From the IMG/VR virus record IMGVR_UViG_3300047300_000804, positions 1 to 27,595 of that record: a stretch of 27,595 nucleotides of DNA, one strand, 5' to 3'. How positions within the stretch are numbered: position 1 is the first letter of the stretch; every line of letters starts with the position of its first letter. The DNA comes from a virus. The position numbers and the translations under genes were made by a program. The notes beneath the pieces are model-generated. The model worked only from the letters and a program-made list of their open reading frames with translations, was not told the DNA's origin and did not search any database. This document shows, in pieces, positions 26,353 through 27,595 of the stretch.

Positions 26353-26748
26353 CTACTTTCTCTTGTTTAATAGTTCGTCAAAGTTTTTGACTTTAGTGTC
26401 TCCCAGATATGACCATGCGTAGCCTGTCGCGATCATTGTTTCATTGAATGATGTAGGTTCCCCGTCGAGGAATAACCATCCAAGTACTCGACCGTATTTT
26501 TCGGACGAGTCAGGTTTTTCTGTTTTAATCAGAATTGTTTCAGCAGCTGATAATCTTTGCTTAAGTACAGCCTTCGATTCCAGGCCGAGAGTCTTCTCGA
26601 ACTTATCGGAAGTACGTGACTCTGGGGTATCAATTCCAGCTAGACGAACTCGCTTGGTGATAGAGATGTCAAAACCTAGATCTATCTCTACATCTATAGT
26701 GTCGCCATCTACAACTGCAATTAGCTTTTTTACTCGATATTCGTACAT
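26353..26748 (-). CDS. Thermonuclease (SNase) family protein
   Basis: A 131-residue single-domain nuclease of the staphylococcal-nuclease type. The signature VVDGDTIDVEIDLGF (12-26) is followed by KRVRLAGIDTPES (32-44) with R35, D40 and E43, and EKYGRVLGWLF (83-93) with R87, the same residue set as the Ca2+-dependent enzyme. It has no signal peptide, and may degrade host DNA or act inside a virion or lysed cell. ATG overlaps the TAA of the Pro-Thr repeat gene (TAATG), so the two are co-translated, and the holin gene starts five bases after its stop. Confidence 0.92.
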   Translation of the reverse strand: MYEYRVKKLIAVVDGDTIDVEIDLGFDISITKRVRLAGIDTPESRTSDKFEKTLGLESKAVLKQRLSAAETILIKTEKPDSSEKYGRVLGWLFLDGEPTSFNETMIATGYAWSYLGDTKVKNFDELLNKRK

Positions 26749-27595
26749 TACTTGTTCCTCCTTGAAGCTGCAGAAGGTGCAGCGGCTGATGCAGTTGCAG
26801 CAATTGCTGAACCTGCGATTTGTCCTACGATGACAGCGGCAACGGTTGCCTTCTGGGCTTCTTCTCGAACCGCTGGGTTCATGTCGGCACCAACGTTTCC
26901 AAGTAGGTTGATGACGTCAGCGATTGCCTGAGCCCCAGGGATTGCTGCAAGCTCTGGGCTAAGAACAATGTCGTCCTGCTGAGCTGCGACCATAAGAGCA
27001 TCGAGTGCTTGCTCGTAAGCCTCTGATCCTGGCTCTGCAGTCTTAAAGGTCTCAAGAGCTGCCTCTTTTAGAGCTTCTGCTTGTGCCTCTGTTAGATCAG
27101 TTGCGACAATTGCTGTTAGATCAACTGCTAGAAGTTCTTCAGCAGAGATGTCAGTTGGTAGATCCTTAGCCTCTGTGATAACCTCTGGAGTAGGTTCAGG
27201 TTCAACAATAGGAGGTTCAGGTGTCGGTTCAACAACAGGTGGGACAGCTACTTCTGCTGTCGGTTCTGGTGTCGGCTCTACCGTTGGTTCTGGTGTTGGG
27301 TCTACTGTTGGCTCTGGAGTGGGAGTCGGTGTTGGTGTTGGCTCTGGTGTTGGGGTTGGGGTGGGCGTCGGTTCGACGGTCGGTTCAGGCTCTGGTGTCG
27401 GGGTCGGAGTCGGAGTAGGTTCAGGCACTACAACAGGGTCTGGAGTAACGACAGGGTCTGGTGTAGGAGTAGGAACTGGTGTTGGAGTAGGAGTAGGTTC
27501 AGGTGTTGGTTCTGGGTTTGGTACTGGTGTTGGGGTTGGTTCTGTGGTCGGGGTTGGTTCAGGGGCAGGAGATGGCTCTGGCGTTGTGGTTGGGG
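26748..27595 (-). CDS. Pro-Thr repeat stalk protein, 5' end outside the window
   Basis: The frame is open from the window edge through 27428 (an internal GTG, not the start) to TAA 26748-26750. At least 280 residues are visible. The N-terminal part is a low-complexity repeat of [16 protein letters not shown] and DPTPE units, as in extended glycosylated stalks. It is followed by acidic helices ([19 protein letters not shown], then [16 protein letters not shown]), IGADM-like [20 protein letters not shown] and a C-terminal hydrophobic helix ([17 protein letters not shown]) ending in RRNK. The layout suggests a membrane-anchored or virion stalk exposed at the surface. Thr- and Pro-rich segments are natural targets for hydroxylation and glycosylation. 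The 5' start, and any signal peptide, cannot be seen. Confidence 0.8.
   Translation of the reverse strand, partial: PTTTPEPSPAPEPTPTTEPTPTPVPNPEPTPEPTPTPTPVPTPTPDPVVTPDPVVVPEPTPTPTPTPEPEPTVEPTPTPTPTPEPTPTPTPTPEPTVDPTPEPTVEPTPEPTAEVAVPPVVEPTPEPPIVEPEPTPEVITEAKDLPTDISAEELLAVDLTAIVATDLTEAQAEALKEAALETFKTAEPGSEAYEQALDALMVAAQQDDIVLSPELAAIPGAQAIADVINLLGNVGADMNPAVREEAQKATVAAVIVGQIAGSAIAATASAAAPSAASRRNK

Noticed and set aside
27221-27418. Plus-strand frame rich in Leu and Val
   Set aside because: It is the complement of the Pro-Thr repeat codons; such low-complexity stretches leave the opposite strand open.
27200-27595. CRISPR array or tandem DNA repeat
   Set aside because: The repetition is of short, irregular GGTGTTGG-type units and follows the codons of a Pro-Thr-rich protein on the minus strand. 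There are no constant repeats with unique spacers.

Overview
The window is part of the genome of a tailed bacteriophage. It has a dense array of very short overlapping genes (stop/start junctions such as TAATG, ATGA and TAGTG), nine tRNA genes, a T4-like RNA-repair pair (polynucleotide kinase/phosphatase and RNA ligase 1), dUTPase, flavin-dependent ThyX, a muralytic enzyme and a holin-like protein. Several small zinc-ligand proteins are of types I know from phages of Actinobacteria. The moderate GC content, ThyX, frequent GTG/TTG starts, apparently leaderless promoters, and a secreted fibronectin-III protein and Pro-Thr stalk protein of actinobacterial style suggest a phage of a low-GC, perhaps freshwater, actinobacterium. 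That host assignment is inference. No head, terminase or DNA polymerase gene lies here, so this is an accessory/early region ending beside a lysis region.

Layout. 1-231: end of a protein, then a repeat-rich intergenic segment. 232-1615 (minus): GT8 glycosyltransferase and 2OG-Fe(II) oxygenase. 1642-5715 (plus): carbamoyltransferase, a 33-aa protein, a 2OG-oxygenase-like protein without iron ligands, a serine recombinase, a metallopeptidase, small proteins and dUTPase. 5801-6774: nine tRNAs interrupted by a DUF2061 membrane-protein gene. 6793-10133: small genes, a second 2OG oxygenase with a coiled-coil tail, and two Rossmann-like proteins, the first with a cupin-like end. 10165-21115: ThyX, many small unknowns, Pnk, RNA ligase, an SGNH hydrolase and a DUF1599 protein, closed by a terminator. 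21211-22724: a small gene and the exported FnIII protein. 22784-24656 (minus): M23 endolysin, a small gene and a sugar-phosphate nucleotidyltransferase. 24675-26084 (plus): a second GT8 enzyme and a macrodomain protein. 26135-27595 (minus): holin-like protein, thermonuclease and an incomplete Pro-Thr-repeat protein.

How they may work together. Two GT8 enzymes, a nucleotidyltransferase, a carbamoyltransferase, two intact and one degenerate 2OG oxygenase, two Rossmann/cupin proteins and an SGNH hydrolase look like a dispersed pathway that makes and attaches a decorated (hydroxylated, carbamoylated) sugar to virion protein or DNA. Hand counts in three genes of this group or of others show a codon split: the SGNH and GT8 genes prefer AGA/AGG (and ATA in the SGNH gene), while ThyX, Pnk and RNA ligase use almost only CGN. 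The phage encodes tRNA-Arg(TCT) and tRNA-Ile(TAT), which read those codons. Pnk plus RNA ligase can repair cleaved tRNAs, and the macrodomain protein has its own promoter and terminator, as expected of a counter-defence cassette. Small genes not obvious from simple ORF calling are given at 3081, 5180, 7496, 11086, 12549, 13289, 16485 and 17405.
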